Positions 46,280 to 53,381 of a DNA stretch of 64,000 nucleotides are shown piece after piece (position 1 is the stretch's first letter; each line of letters begins with the position of its first letter). The notes beneath the pieces were generated by a model. It worked only from the letters and a program-made list of their open reading frames with translations, was not told where the DNA came from and made no database searches. Both the position numbers and the translations under genes were made by a program. The DNA is from Nitrogeniibacter aestuarii (lineage in GTDB: Bacteria; Pseudomonadota; Gammaproteobacteria; Burkholderiales; Rhodocyclaceae): the NCBI RefSeq assembly GCF_017309585.1, contig NZ_CP071321.1, positions 2,790,001 to 2,854,000 of the forward strand, read 5' to 3'.

Positions 46280-46729
46280 TCACGCCTCCGGCCGCCAGTA
46301 CTCACGCGCCTCGGCCGGCAATCGGGCCAGCACAGCGTCGAACGCGTCGTTATCCACATGCTTGCGAAGCGCCAAGGCAACGGCCGGCACCGCGTTGGCG
46401 GGTGAAAAGTTGTGCTCATGACGCACGGAGCGCACATCGGCAAGCCAGTCATCGGGCCGGCCGAAAGGCACCACCTCCTGCTCGAAGTTCCAGTCTTCCA
46501 GAAACAGCGCCCGGATCATTGGCGGTAGCACCAGGGCAAAGCTGAGCGCCTGGCCGACCGAAAGCCGACGACGAAACGCATGGAGCACCCCCACCACCAT
46601 GTTCCAGGCCATGTTCGTGGTGGGTAGATGCGCGCCATCCCGTGCATCGACCATAAATCGCTCGAACTGGAGGGTGGGGTTCTGATACTCGAACGGCAGG
46701 GTCATTTTTGTTGCTGGTTTATCTGACAT
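46280..46729 (-). CDS. DUF2267-like protein
   Basis: About 149 aa. VVGVLHAFRRRLSVGQALSFALVLPPMIRALFLEDW (start near residue 45) and the second half with AVALALRKHVDNDAFDAVLARLPAEAREYW fit DUF2267, a helical duplicated domain of unknown function often stress-associated. Start uncertain: ATGs at 46750, 46729 and 46705 all lack a clear ribosome site. Confidence 0.65.
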   Translation of the reverse strand: MSDKPATKMTLPFEYQNPTLQFERFMVDARDGAHLPTTNMAWNMVVGVLHAFRRRLSVGQALSFALVLPPMIRALFLEDWNFEQEVVPFGRPDDWLADVRSVRHEHNFSPANAVPAVALALRKHVDNDAFDAVLARLPAEAREYWRPEA

Positions 46730-46951
46730 GAAGAAGTGCCGCTGGCGCACAACACGGCACGGTGAAACATCGACAAGGCGGCAGGAAAGCCACGTGACTT
46801 CGCGCGCCAGACGCTGCCGACTGAATGCAGTTCAATGATAAAAGCATCCGCCGGGCACTGCACACGCCGTCCGACGCCACACGCACCCGAGCCGGGGCCG
46901 GGCATCCACCCCGACAGCGCCCCCGCCTGAAGAACCTGAAATAATGCCGAC

Positions 46952-47476
46952 GTGCCCCGCATCCAGAGCTTCGCGCCCGTGAGCGCCCCCGACGCCAACC
47001 GCCTCATCCTCGGCAGTATGCCGGGCAAGCGCTCGCTCGCCGAAGACCAATACTACGCGCACCCGCAAAACGCCTTCTGGCGCATTGTGGCGACCGTGTT
47101 CGGATTCAATCCTGAGCTGCCCTACCCGGAGCGCTGCCACGCGCTTTTGAACGCACGGGTGGCCCTCTGGGATGTGCTTGGCGAATGCGAGCGCCACAGC
47201 AGCCTTGATTCAGACATTGTCGAAACGAGCATCCGGGCCAACGATTTTTCCGGCTTTTTTGCCGCCCATCCGCACATCACCGCCATATTTTTCAACGGGG
47301 CCAAAGCGGAACAGAGCTTTGTTCGCCATGTGCTTCCCGGGCTGGAGGCGCCCTTCGCGTCGATCCCGCGCATGCGCCTGCCGTCCACCAGCCCCGCTCA
47401 CGCGGGCATGCGTTTCGAGGCCAAACTTGCCCTGTGGCGCACCGCCCTGACCACCGCCGCCGACGATATCCGTTAA
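46952..47476 (+). CDS. DNA-deoxyinosine glycosylase (UDG superfamily, family 6)
   Basis: 174 aa from a GTG. RLILGSMPGKRSLAEDQYYAHPQNAFW is the signature of hypoxanthine-DNA glycosylases of the UDG fold (start near residue 17), with AIFFNGAKAEQSF and LPSTSPAHAG forming the C-terminal part of the active site. It excises deaminated adenine from DNA. Confidence 0.85.
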   Translation: MPRIQSFAPVSAPDANRLILGSMPGKRSLAEDQYYAHPQNAFWRIVATVFGFNPELPYPERCHALLNARVALWDVLGECERHSSLDSDIVETSIRANDFSGFFAAHPHITAIFFNGAKAEQSFVRHVLPGLEAPFASIPRMRLPSTSPAHAGMRFEAKLALWRTALTTAADDIR

Positions 47477-47510
47477 GCATTTACCGGGTTTCACTTCGTT
47501 TCCTGCACAG

Positions 47511-47527
47511 CTGTTTTGCTCAAACAG
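47511..47527. promoter_or_regulatory. Inverted repeat upstream of the alkaline phosphatase
   Basis: ctgttt/aaacag arms with a 5-base spacer, 116 bases before the phosphatase ATG. It is one base longer than a LexA box (CTG-N11-CAG), so it is probably not a LexA site. No clear pair of Pho-box repeats is visible nearby. Confidence 0.25.
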
Positions 47528-47643
47528 ATGTCAATTTTTCGCAACATGCGCCCGCTATGGTCCCCCCTCAGCAGTGGACTCAGGCTGCAGGTCGCTCGGC
47601 GTCGAGCGGCCCCAAACCGCGATCAGGACTCAGGAGAGAACAA

Positions 47644-49272
47644 ATGAAAATGACCAAGCTCGCGCTGGTGTGCGCGACGGTATTTGGCGTGGCCGCTGGC
47701 GCCCACGCCGGGGGTGACCGCCACCATCACGGCCACGGCCTGGACGTCGTCCCGGCGGACCAGAAAAACAACGCCTACTGGCAGCAAGGTGTTGAAGCCC
47801 TGAAGGAAAAATACCCGGCCCTGCGCGGTGCCAAGAACGTCATCCTCTTCGTCGGTGACGGCATGGGCGTATCCACCGTGACCGCCGCCCGTATCCTCGA
47901 AGGCCAGCTCAAGGGCATGCTGGGTGAAGAGAACGATCTGTCGTTCGACACCTTCCCCTACACCGCCATGATGAAAACCTACAACGTGGACGCACAGACC
48001 CCCGACTCCGCCGGCACCATGACCGCCATGATGTCGGGCGTGAAGACCGACGTGGGCGTCATCGGCGTGGATGAAGACATCGTGCGCGGCGACTGCGCCA
48101 CCGTGGCCGGCAACGAGCTGATCACCGCCCTGGAACTGGCCGAGATCGCCGGCAAATCCACCGGCGTTCTGTCCACCGCCCGCATCACCCACGCCACCCC
48201 GGCGGCCACCTACGCCAAGTCCGCCGACCGCAACTGGGAAGACATCTCCGACCAGCCGGCCAGCGCCCAGGGCGAGTGCGAAGACATCGCCTCGCAGCTG
48301 GTGAATTTCGAGTCCAACCTCAAGGCCCGTTTCCCGCGCGCCAGCAAGGTCAACGGCATCGAGGTGGTCATGGGTGGCGGGCGACGCCACTTCCTGCCCA
48401 AGGACGCCGCCTTCAACTCCCCCGACGCCGTCAGCGCCGTTGAGGGTGATCGTACCGACGGCCGCGACCTGACCGCCGAGTGGAAAGCCGCCTACCCGAA
48501 CGGCGCCTACGTGTATGACCAGGTCGGCTTCGACAGCATCGACCCGGCCACCACCGAGCGCGTGTTCGGCCTGTTCAACGAGTCGCACATGCAGTACGAA
48601 GCCGACCGTGCCAACGACATCGCCGGCGAGCCCTCCCTGAGCGAGATGACCGACAAGGCCATCGATATCCTCGACAACAACCGCAAGGGCTTCTTCCTGA
48701 TGGTCGAATCCGGTCGTATCGACCACGGTCACCACGCCGGCAACGCCCATGCCGCCCTGACCGACACCATCGAATTCGCCAAGGCCGTCAAGGTGGCGGT
48801 CGAGAACACCAACCCGAAGGACACGCTGATTCTGGTCACGGCCGACCACTCTCACGTGTTCACCATCGCCGGTTACCCGAAGCGGGGTAACCCGATCCTC
48901 GGCAAAGTGGTCAGCGTGGGTTCCGACACCCCCGCCCTGGCCGCCGACGGCATGCCCTACACCACCGTGGGCTACATGAACGGTATGGGCTTTGCCGACC
49001 TCGGTTCCGAAACCGACGCCGACGCCATCTACAGCGGCACGCCCAACGCCGGTCGTCAGGACCTGACCGGTGTCGACACCACTGCCCCGGGCTATCACCA
49101 GGAAACCCTGGTGCCGCTGGGCTCCGAAACCCACGCCGGTGAAGACGTGGTGCTCTACGGCAAGGGCATGGGTTCGCACCTGGTGGGTGGCACCAACGAG
49201 CAGAGCTACGTCTTCCACGTGATGAACGCCGCCGGTCGCCTCGAAAAAGCTGCCGCCAAAGGCATGCGCTGA
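47644..49272 (+). CDS. Alkaline phosphatase (PhoA superfamily), secreted
   Basis: 542 aa, ATG after CAGGAGAG. Signal peptide ALVCATVFGVAAGAHA, then a His-rich segment (DRHHHGHG). Metal and catalytic motifs are complete: ILFVGDGMGVST, nucleophile Ser in TPDSAGTMTAMMSG, ESGRIDHGHHAGN and VTADHSHVF. Hydrolyses phosphomonoesters in the periplasm. Length and inserts are closer to the large marine/beta-type PhoA than to E. coli PhoA. Downstream terminator at 49316. Confidence 0.93.
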   Translation: MKMTKLALVCATVFGVAAGAHAGGDRHHHGHGLDVVPADQKNNAYWQQGVEALKEKYPALRGAKNVILFVGDGMGVSTVTAARILEGQLKGMLGEENDLSFDTFPYTAMMKTYNVDAQTPDSAGTMTAMMSGVKTDVGVIGVDEDIVRGDCATVAGNELITALELAEIAGKSTGVLSTARITHATPAATYAKSADRNWEDISDQPASAQGECEDIASQLVNFESNLKARFPRASKVNGIEVVMGGGRRHFLPKDAAFNSPDAVSAVEGDRTDGRDLTAEWKAAYPNGAYVYDQVGFDSIDPATTERVFGLFNESHMQYEADRANDIAGEPSLSEMTDKAIDILDNNRKGFFLMVESGRIDHGHHAGNAHAALTDTIEFAKAVKVAVENTNPKDTLILVTADHSHVFTIAGYPKRGNPILGKVVSVGSDTPALAADGMPYTTVGYMNGMGFADLGSETDADAIYSGTPNAGRQDLTGVDTTAPGYHQETLVPLGSETHAGEDVVLYGKGMGSHLVGGTNEQSYVFHVMNAAGRLEKAAAKGMR

Positions 49273-49315
49273 TCCAGGTGCCTGAACGCACCATTGCATG
49301 CGGCTGATGCCGATT

Positions 49316-49345
49316 GTGAGGGGCCACCGTGCCCCTCACGTTTTT
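49316..49345 (+). terminator. Intrinsic terminator after the alkaline phosphatase
   Basis: gtgaggggc, a 6-base loop, gcccctcac, then g and TTTTT. A perfect 9-bp stem, so the His-rich gene 20 bases further is transcribed by read-through or by its own promoter. Confidence 0.9.
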
Positions 49346-49365
49346 CATTTCCAACGCTCAAGACC

Positions 49366-50133
49366 ATGAAAACACCCCTGATCCTCACCGCCGCCATCGT
49401 TCTGCCACTACACAGTGCCATCGCCTGCGACATGGACGCCAACCATCTCGGCGCCCGCTATGAATCAACCGTCCACAGCGGCCACACCAACACGCACGCG
49501 GACGACCACGCCCACGACCAACAGGTCACCATGACCCTGTGGCGCAACGGCAAGCGAGTCGCGCACGAGTTTCCCAAGGCCGGCATTACCGAAATCTGGT
49601 GGAACACGCCGAACGGTTTCCTGGCCGTCACACGCAACTTCGACAGCGCCCGGCGCAGCATCGAATACGCCCCCATGGACCTCAACCGTGGCAAGGGCGA
49701 CTCGGACTGGAGCGTCAAATACCAGCTCGTGAGCAACACCCTCAAGAACAAGATGCAACTGACCCGCCAGGAAGGCAGCGGCTGCGAAAAGATCGAGCAC
49801 TACACGCTCAGCGAAAACGGCATCACCTACCGTCTCGCCTGGCAACCGGCCCGCCAGCTCGTGCAATCGTACGAAGTCGAGCGCCCCAACGCCGTCGAAC
49901 ACTGGACGCTGCAGGACGTCATCACCGACACCGACCGCATCGCGCAAAGCTTCGAGCGCCGCGACGCCTACCAGAGCACCGACTACGCCGACATCGGCGA
50001 CAACGAAAGCGACCCGTTCCTGCTCAAGCTGGTCAGCCTGGGCTTCGTCACTCACGCCTCCGGCTTTTACAACGCTGACGGCACCCCCATCGACGACGGT
50101 CATGGGCACGGCCACGAAGGCCACGCACACTAA
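49366..50133 (+). CDS. His-rich periplasmic protein of unknown function
   Basis: 255 aa with a signal peptide (LILTAAIVLPLHSAIA). Histidine clusters near the N-terminus of the mature protein (HSGHTNTHADDHAHD) and at the C-terminal end (DDGHGHGHEGHAH) suggest metal binding, perhaps zinc, the cofactor of the preceding phosphatase. The middle is beta-rich (MTLWRNGKRVAHEF, EIWWNTPNGFLAVTRNFD). No family recognised. Confidence 0.8.
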   Translation: MKTPLILTAAIVLPLHSAIACDMDANHLGARYESTVHSGHTNTHADDHAHDQQVTMTLWRNGKRVAHEFPKAGITEIWWNTPNGFLAVTRNFDSARRSIEYAPMDLNRGKGDSDWSVKYQLVSNTLKNKMQLTRQEGSGCEKIEHYTLSENGITYRLAWQPARQLVQSYEVERPNAVEHWTLQDVITDTDRIAQSFERRDAYQSTDYADIGDNESDPFLLKLVSLGFVTHASGFYNADGTPIDDGHGHGHEGHAH

Positions 50134-50170
50134 AGAAACGCCGGCCGAGCCCATCGCGCGGCCGGCGATC

Positions 50171-50176
50171 TATACT
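50171..50176 (+). promoter_or_regulatory. -10 box of the tRNA-Ala promoter
   Basis: TATACT lies 9 bases before the first base of tRNA-Ala, the expected spacing for a sigma-70 -10 element. The -35 region is GC-rich and unconvincing. Confidence 0.5.
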
Positions 50177-50185
50177 TGAAGCGAA

Positions 50186-50261
50186 GGGGCCGTAGCTCAG
50201 CTGGGAGAGCGCTGCGTTCGCAATGCAGAGGTCGGGAGTTCGATCCTCCTCGGCTCCACCA
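50186..50261 (+). tRNA. tRNA-Ala(CGC)
   Basis: 76 nt with an encoded CCA. Acceptor GGGGCCG pairs with CGGCTCC (one G-U), D stem GCTC/GAGC, anticodon arm CTGCG-TTCGCAA-TGCAG giving anticodon CGC (codon GCG), T arm GGGAG-TTCGATC-CTCCT. It marks the left side of the accessory region. No duplicate of its 3' end is seen elsewhere in the window. Confidence 0.95.
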
Positions 50262-50287
50262 CCCACCGGCCGCGAGCCGGCGAACCT

Positions 50288-50791
50288 TCAGTCTTTTCCC
50301 GGCTCGTTCAAGACCCGGACGACGTTGAACCCCTCCTCTGCCAACGGCGGCTCGAAGTACGCCGTCACTCGTTCGAACATCTCCACCGTATCAGTCGCCG
50401 CCCGTTCGGGTTGCTGCGTTCGACGGAGGGCAATACGCGCAAGACACACCTCATCAGTCACATCGATGAACTCGAGCCGATGCGGCGCCCCGGCATTTTC
50501 GAAGATGTCGCGAAACCACGCACGCTGGCGCACCGTGTTCGCCGGAAAGTCCATGACCACGTTCGTTCCGGCCGAGAGTACTGACTGCACAAGCAGCTTC
50601 ATCGGCGCTCTGAGGCGCTGAGCCCGGGAGATGTAAGCCTCCACCGAATGGATCTGGTCAGGATAAAGGGCAGAGAGCCAGGCGTCCTCGGAGATCAGTA
50701 CGGTACGCGGCGCACATGCGAGTTCAGCGGCACGGGTCGATTTCCCCGCGCCCATCTTGCCGCAGAAAAAGATGAGGGTTCCGGTCTTCAT
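50288..50791 (-). CDS. P-loop kinase (AAA_33/zeta-toxin-like)
   Basis: 167 aa. IFFCGKMGAGKSTRAAEL is a Walker A P-loop, ISEDAWL a probable substrate-binding acidic motif, and VVMDFPANT plus VCLARIALRR complete a small-molecule kinase fold. Such proteins phosphorylate antibiotics, sugars or unknown substrates; no antitoxin is adjacent. It lies between the tRNA and the cassette array with no attC of its own, so I treat it as outside the integron. Confidence 0.8.
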   Translation of the reverse strand: MKTGTLIFFCGKMGAGKSTRAAELACAPRTVLISEDAWLSALYPDQIHSVEAYISRAQRLRAPMKLLVQSVLSAGTNVVMDFPANTVRQRAWFRDIFENAGAPHRLEFIDVTDEVCLARIALRRTQQPERAATDTVEMFERVTAYFEPPLAEEGFNVVRVLNEPGKD

Positions 50792-50903
50792 ACCGCATCA
50801 AAGTGATCATAGCGTCCAGGAAACCCAGGACGATTCAAAGTGAATGATCCGATTCGACCAGACCGTCGATCAGACTTGATTTGTGGGAGCCCATATACGC
50901 CTT

Positions 50904-50910
50904 GTCAGGC
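50904..50910 (-). other. Decayed terminal attC of the last cassette
   Basis: cttgtcaggc, one change from the usual cttgttaggc end of an attC, lies 10 bases left of the GNAT stop. No matching RYYYAAC core is found to its left, so this attC looks truncated, and the array ends here. Confidence 0.45.
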
Positions 50911-50919
50911 ACAGCGAAC

Positions 50920-51513
50920 TCAAATCCTCAGTTCCATCGTTGTAACGCCGCCAAACCCCAGAATACTCTTCAGTTGAGGGAACCTCTCCGTTTTCACACC
51001 TTTAAAGCCGAAGCGTTCATAGAGTTTGCGTGCTTTCGGGTTGGTATCAATAACATCCAACCTCACTCGATTGAAGCCGTGGATCTGCGCAAATGTTCGG
51101 ATCTCTCCCAGTAATCGCTTTCCGATACCCATCCCCCTCGCCTGAGATTGAACAGCAATACCATCCATAACGAGTTCATTCGGGCTTGGCGTTCGTTCGA
51201 AAAGACTGAACACGATTGCGGCCCGATTCCCTCCAAGAAAACCCAAATGAGATAGCAAATGGCGATACTTCACACCGCTGGTGAGCGACTTACCATGGGC
51301 ATGAAACCCTGCGATCCCAACGAGGCTACCGTCCACTAGTGCCGCTATGGCGGAGTCAAGATTGAACCCTTCGGCAAACAGCGCCTTTCGCTTCTCCCCA
51401 TCTGGTACGGCCAAGGCGAGCTTTTCACCAAACGCTTCATCGAAAAGATCGACGGCGACAGACCTATGTTCGTCGGGGATTCCCACTTGGTAAGTGACTG
51501 TTTCTGGTTTCAC
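50920..51513 (-). CDS. Cassette 14 (last): GNAT acetyltransferase
   Basis: 197 aa from a GTG at 51513, 11 bases after the attC boundary. The GNAT acetyl-CoA site is QSQARGMGIGKRLL, followed by LDVIDTNPKARKLYERFGFKGV (start near residue 155). The N-terminal 100 residues are less conserved. The substrate is unknown; antibiotic, amine or toxin acetylation are all possible. Distal in the array, so expression from the attI-side promoter should be low unless it has its own promoter. Confidence 0.85.
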   Translation of the reverse strand: MKPETVTYQVGIPDEHRSVAVDLFDEAFGEKLALAVPDGEKRKALFAEGFNLDSAIAALVDGSLVGIAGFHAHGKSLTSGVKYRHLLSHLGFLGGNRAAIVFSLFERTPSPNELVMDGIAVQSQARGMGIGKRLLGEIRTFAQIHGFNRVRLDVIDTNPKARKLYERFGFKGVKTERFPQLKSILGFGGVTTMELRI

Positions 51514-51523
51514 GATCTTGTAT

Positions 51524-51590
51524 GGCTAACGTTTGAATTCATCGGCCTGCCCAGCTTTTCGCGCAGGTCCGGTGGAATGATGGGTTGGGG
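51524..51590 (-). repeat. attC of cassette 13
   Basis: Plus-strand cores GGCTAAC and GTTGGGG (last base off consensus) with an imperfect cggcctgc/gcaggtccg hairpin between. Confidence 0.65.
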
Positions 51591-51595
51591 TTCGG

Positions 51596-52126
51596 CTACG
51601 GAAGAAGCACGTTGCCGTAACCCGAGAGAAATGCCGTAGCGCAAACGACAGCGCCACCGACCACCACAATGAGCGCAGCAGGGATTCTTGAAAAGGCTGT
51701 AGCTACAGCAAGCAGCCCAAGGAGCGCAGCGACACTGGCGACGAGATATTGCGCATGAGCAACGAAGTGTACGAGCCACGATACCCCGATGTAACCCAAG
51801 AGGCCGACACCGGAAACAACAGTAGCAAATAGACCGAGCCCCACAAGGGTTCCAGCAAAGCCGGCAATTCGGTCGAGGGCGTCGGCTATGGGGCCTCCAA
51901 ACAGCGGTCTGAGCTGCGGAAAATTTATTTCCAAGAAGGCAGGCTGTGACTCGAGATTCATTGCGCGGCGAACGTCGACAAGCGAAACAATGACTAGCGG
52001 CAGAAACAGGAGTAGCGAAAGCAACAGCGCGACGAGCCCAAGAGCCGTCGGCCAATATTGGTATGAGACGGCACTTCCACCGAGCAGCAGGGGCAAAGAC
52101 CAGAGGCGCTTGAGTATGTGAGGCAC
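51596..52126 (-). CDS. Cassette 13: small membrane protein
   Basis: 176 aa from the GTG at 52126; a TTG in the attC core 4 codons earlier is also in frame. Hydrophobic helices at about 15-30, 33-55, then LVGLGLFATVVSGVGLLGYIGVSWLVHF (start near 90) and a Val/Ala-rich pair near the C-terminus; a hydrophilic loop (RRAMNLESQPAFLEINFPQ) lies between helices 2 and 3. No family recognised. Confidence 0.75.
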   Translation of the reverse strand: MPHILKRLWSLPLLLGGSAVSYQYWPTALGLVALLLSLLLFLPLVIVSLVDVRRAMNLESQPAFLEINFPQLRPLFGGPIADALDRIAGFAGTLVGLGLFATVVSGVGLLGYIGVSWLVHFVAHAQYLVASVAALLGLLAVATAFSRIPAALIVVVGGAVVCATAFLSGYGNVLLP

Positions 52127-52132
52127 TAAGAC

Positions 52133-52190
52133 GCCCAACGTGCTAGGTCAGCGGCGGGCGAAGGCCGTCCGCTGGAGCGGAGGGTTGGGC
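52133..52190 (-). repeat. attC of cassette 12
   Basis: Plus-strand GCCCAAC ... GTTGGGC, 58 bp with a short stem (ggtcagcggcg/cgctggagc). The cassette 12 reading frame stops inside it. Confidence 0.9.
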
Positions 52191-52553
52191 GTCTGCTTCG
52201 CGGCCAAGTAGCTCCAGAACGGTGAAGTGCGCGATTCGCTCGGCGCCGGCCATAAGGAACCCCACCTGGCCCACACGTAGCCACTGCCGCAGATCCTCTC
52301 GATATTCCGGCTGGTCGAACAACACCCACATAGTAGCCGTTCCACATTCCAACGGTTCATCACTCTCTGGAATGGGTTGGCGCGCCACTGACTCGAACTC
52401 CGGCCAAATAGACCACTGTCGAGACTGGTCGTCGTCGGCCGCCCAATGCACATTGCTGCGCATGTGTTGAAAGAGACGCTGCCGCGCTGGCAGCCGCTTG
52501 TACGCGACCCTAAAGTCCGGAGCCCTTCCAGTTTTCTCGGTGTAGCTGTTCAT
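52143..52553 (-). CDS. Cassette 12: hypothetical protein
   Basis: 136 aa from the ATG at 52553, only 3 bases after the attC core GTTGGGC, so there is no room for a normal ribosome site. Soluble, Trp/Arg-rich (WSIWPEFESVARQPIPESDE, TMWVLFDQPEYREDLRQWLR). The last 15 codons lie in its own attC. No family recognised. Confidence 0.7.
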   Translation of the reverse strand: MNSYTEKTGRAPDFRVAYKRLPARQRLFQHMRSNVHWAADDDQSRQWSIWPEFESVARQPIPESDEPLECGTATMWVLFDQPEYREDLRQWLRVGQVGFLMAGAERIAHFTVLELLGREADAQPSAPADGLRPPLT

Positions 52554-52556
52554 GAC

Positions 52557-52631
52557 GCCCAACGATTGAGTTGTGGGGCCGCGGAAAATGCGCAGCATTT
52601 TGCACGGCCCCACACGAACGTCTTGTTATAC
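52557..52631 (-). repeat. attC of cassette 11 (shared subfamily)
   Basis: GCCCAAC ... GTTATAC. The internal arm gtggggccg/cggccccac around aaaatgc-gca-gcatttt is nearly identical to the attC sites at 55315 and 57437. Confidence 0.9.
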
Positions 52632-52637
52632 GGCGCG

Positions 52638-53027
52638 CTAACTAGCATTCGGCATCTTTCCAATAAGAAAAGCAGGCTTCAAAGCGACCACCATGTTAAT
52701 GGTAGAGATAACTGCCAGCGGTAAAATCCAAAACGAATACTCGGCAAAACCGTAGACAGCATAAGAAAATATCACACTGAGTATCAGCGCTGAATTTCCT
52801 GAAATAGAAATTTTTTTGAAGTACTTGTCGCGCAGTTGACGTCCGAGCTTTAGGCTTCTGCGATACGTTATAACGAAGCCTATCGCCGCAAGCGGACCGG
52901 TTAAAAGGAGAGCAAAAGCGATTGTTGTTGCTAGAGACAATTCTCGATATAAAACAAATGCTCCCAGCGCCACTAGCGGGAAATTTAGTGCCATGGTCAC
53001 AAAGAGTGTTACGTCGCGCCTTTTCAT
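52638..53027 (-). CDS. Cassette 11: small membrane protein
   Basis: 129 aa from the ATG at 53027, with AGGGA upstream. Four hydrophobic helices: VTLFVTMALNFPLVALGAFV, a second with LLLTGPLAAIGFVI, then ALILSVIFSYAVYGF and WILPLAVISTINMVVAL. A basic loop (YRRSLKLGRQLRDKYFKK) separates the pairs. No family recognised. AT-richer than the host. Confidence 0.75.
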   Translation of the reverse strand: MKRRDVTLFVTMALNFPLVALGAFVLYRELSLATTIAFALLLTGPLAAIGFVITYRRSLKLGRQLRDKYFKKISISGNSALILSVIFSYAVYGFAEYSFWILPLAVISTINMVVALKPAFLIGKMPNAS

Positions 53028-53044
53028 GACAACATCCCTACGCC

Positions 53045-53129
53045 ACATAACGCCAGCCAGCATGCGCGGCTGCGAAATGGAGGCGAAGCCGTAATGTAGC
53101 AGGCGTCGCCGTGCCTGGGCTTGTTATGT
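53045..53129 (-). repeat. attC of cassette 10
   Basis: ACATAAC ... GTTATGT, 85 bp, with cttgttatgt at the right end. Cores complementary. Confidence 0.88.
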
Positions 53130-53131
53130 GC

Positions 53132-53365
53132 TTACTCGTCATATTCAATGAAATCCAATAGGCCTTCGTCCTTGAATCTTTGTATAGCCTTTTCCATCAA
53201 CTCCAAGGATACCGAATCTCTAAACACCGTAACGGTCCTAGTTCTTTCTGTGTCATCTCGGAAAATCTCTATCACAAGCTCGTCATCTTGGTATATCTCG
53301 ACACCAATACCGTCTCTTGGATTCACATCGCTAGCAACAACGACTCTATCTTTTGGGAAGGACAT
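53132..53365 (-). CDS. Cassette 10: small acidic protein
   Basis: 77 aa, start ATG 14 bases after the attC core. Acidic, probably alpha/beta (VEIYQDDELVIEIFRDDTER, VSLELMEKAIQRFKDEG). This size and pattern resemble small immunity or anti-CRISPR-like proteins only superficially; no family recognised. The next attC is split by the IS. Confidence 0.7.
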   Translation of the reverse strand: MSFPKDRVVVASDVNPRDGIGVEIYQDDELVIEIFRDDTERTRTVTVFRDSVSLELMEKAIQRFKDEGLLDFIEYDE

Positions 53366-53381
53366 TCAGCCCCCGTGACAC

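Noticed and set aside
47511..47527. LexA site before the alkaline phosphatase
   Set aside because: Spacing is CTG-N11-CAG, one base too long; kept only as an unassigned dyad.
47623..49299. 558-codon frame antisense to the alkaline phosphatase
   Set aside because: Gly/Val/His-rich shadow; the opposite strand has all phosphatase motifs, a ribosome site and a terminator.
50186..50261. tRNA-Ala as the attachment site of an island including the integron
   Set aside because: No repeat of the tRNA 3' end and no phage-type integrase near; the integron explains the accessory genes.
51510..52055. 181-codon frame in cassette 13, different phase
   Set aside because: Cys/Arg-rich, overlaps the membrane protein that has clear helices, and crosses an attC.
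52148..52453. Frame ending TPNPPLQRTAFARR
   Set aside because: The end is attC sequence read in a chance frame; such peptides are commonly mis-annotated next to attC sites.
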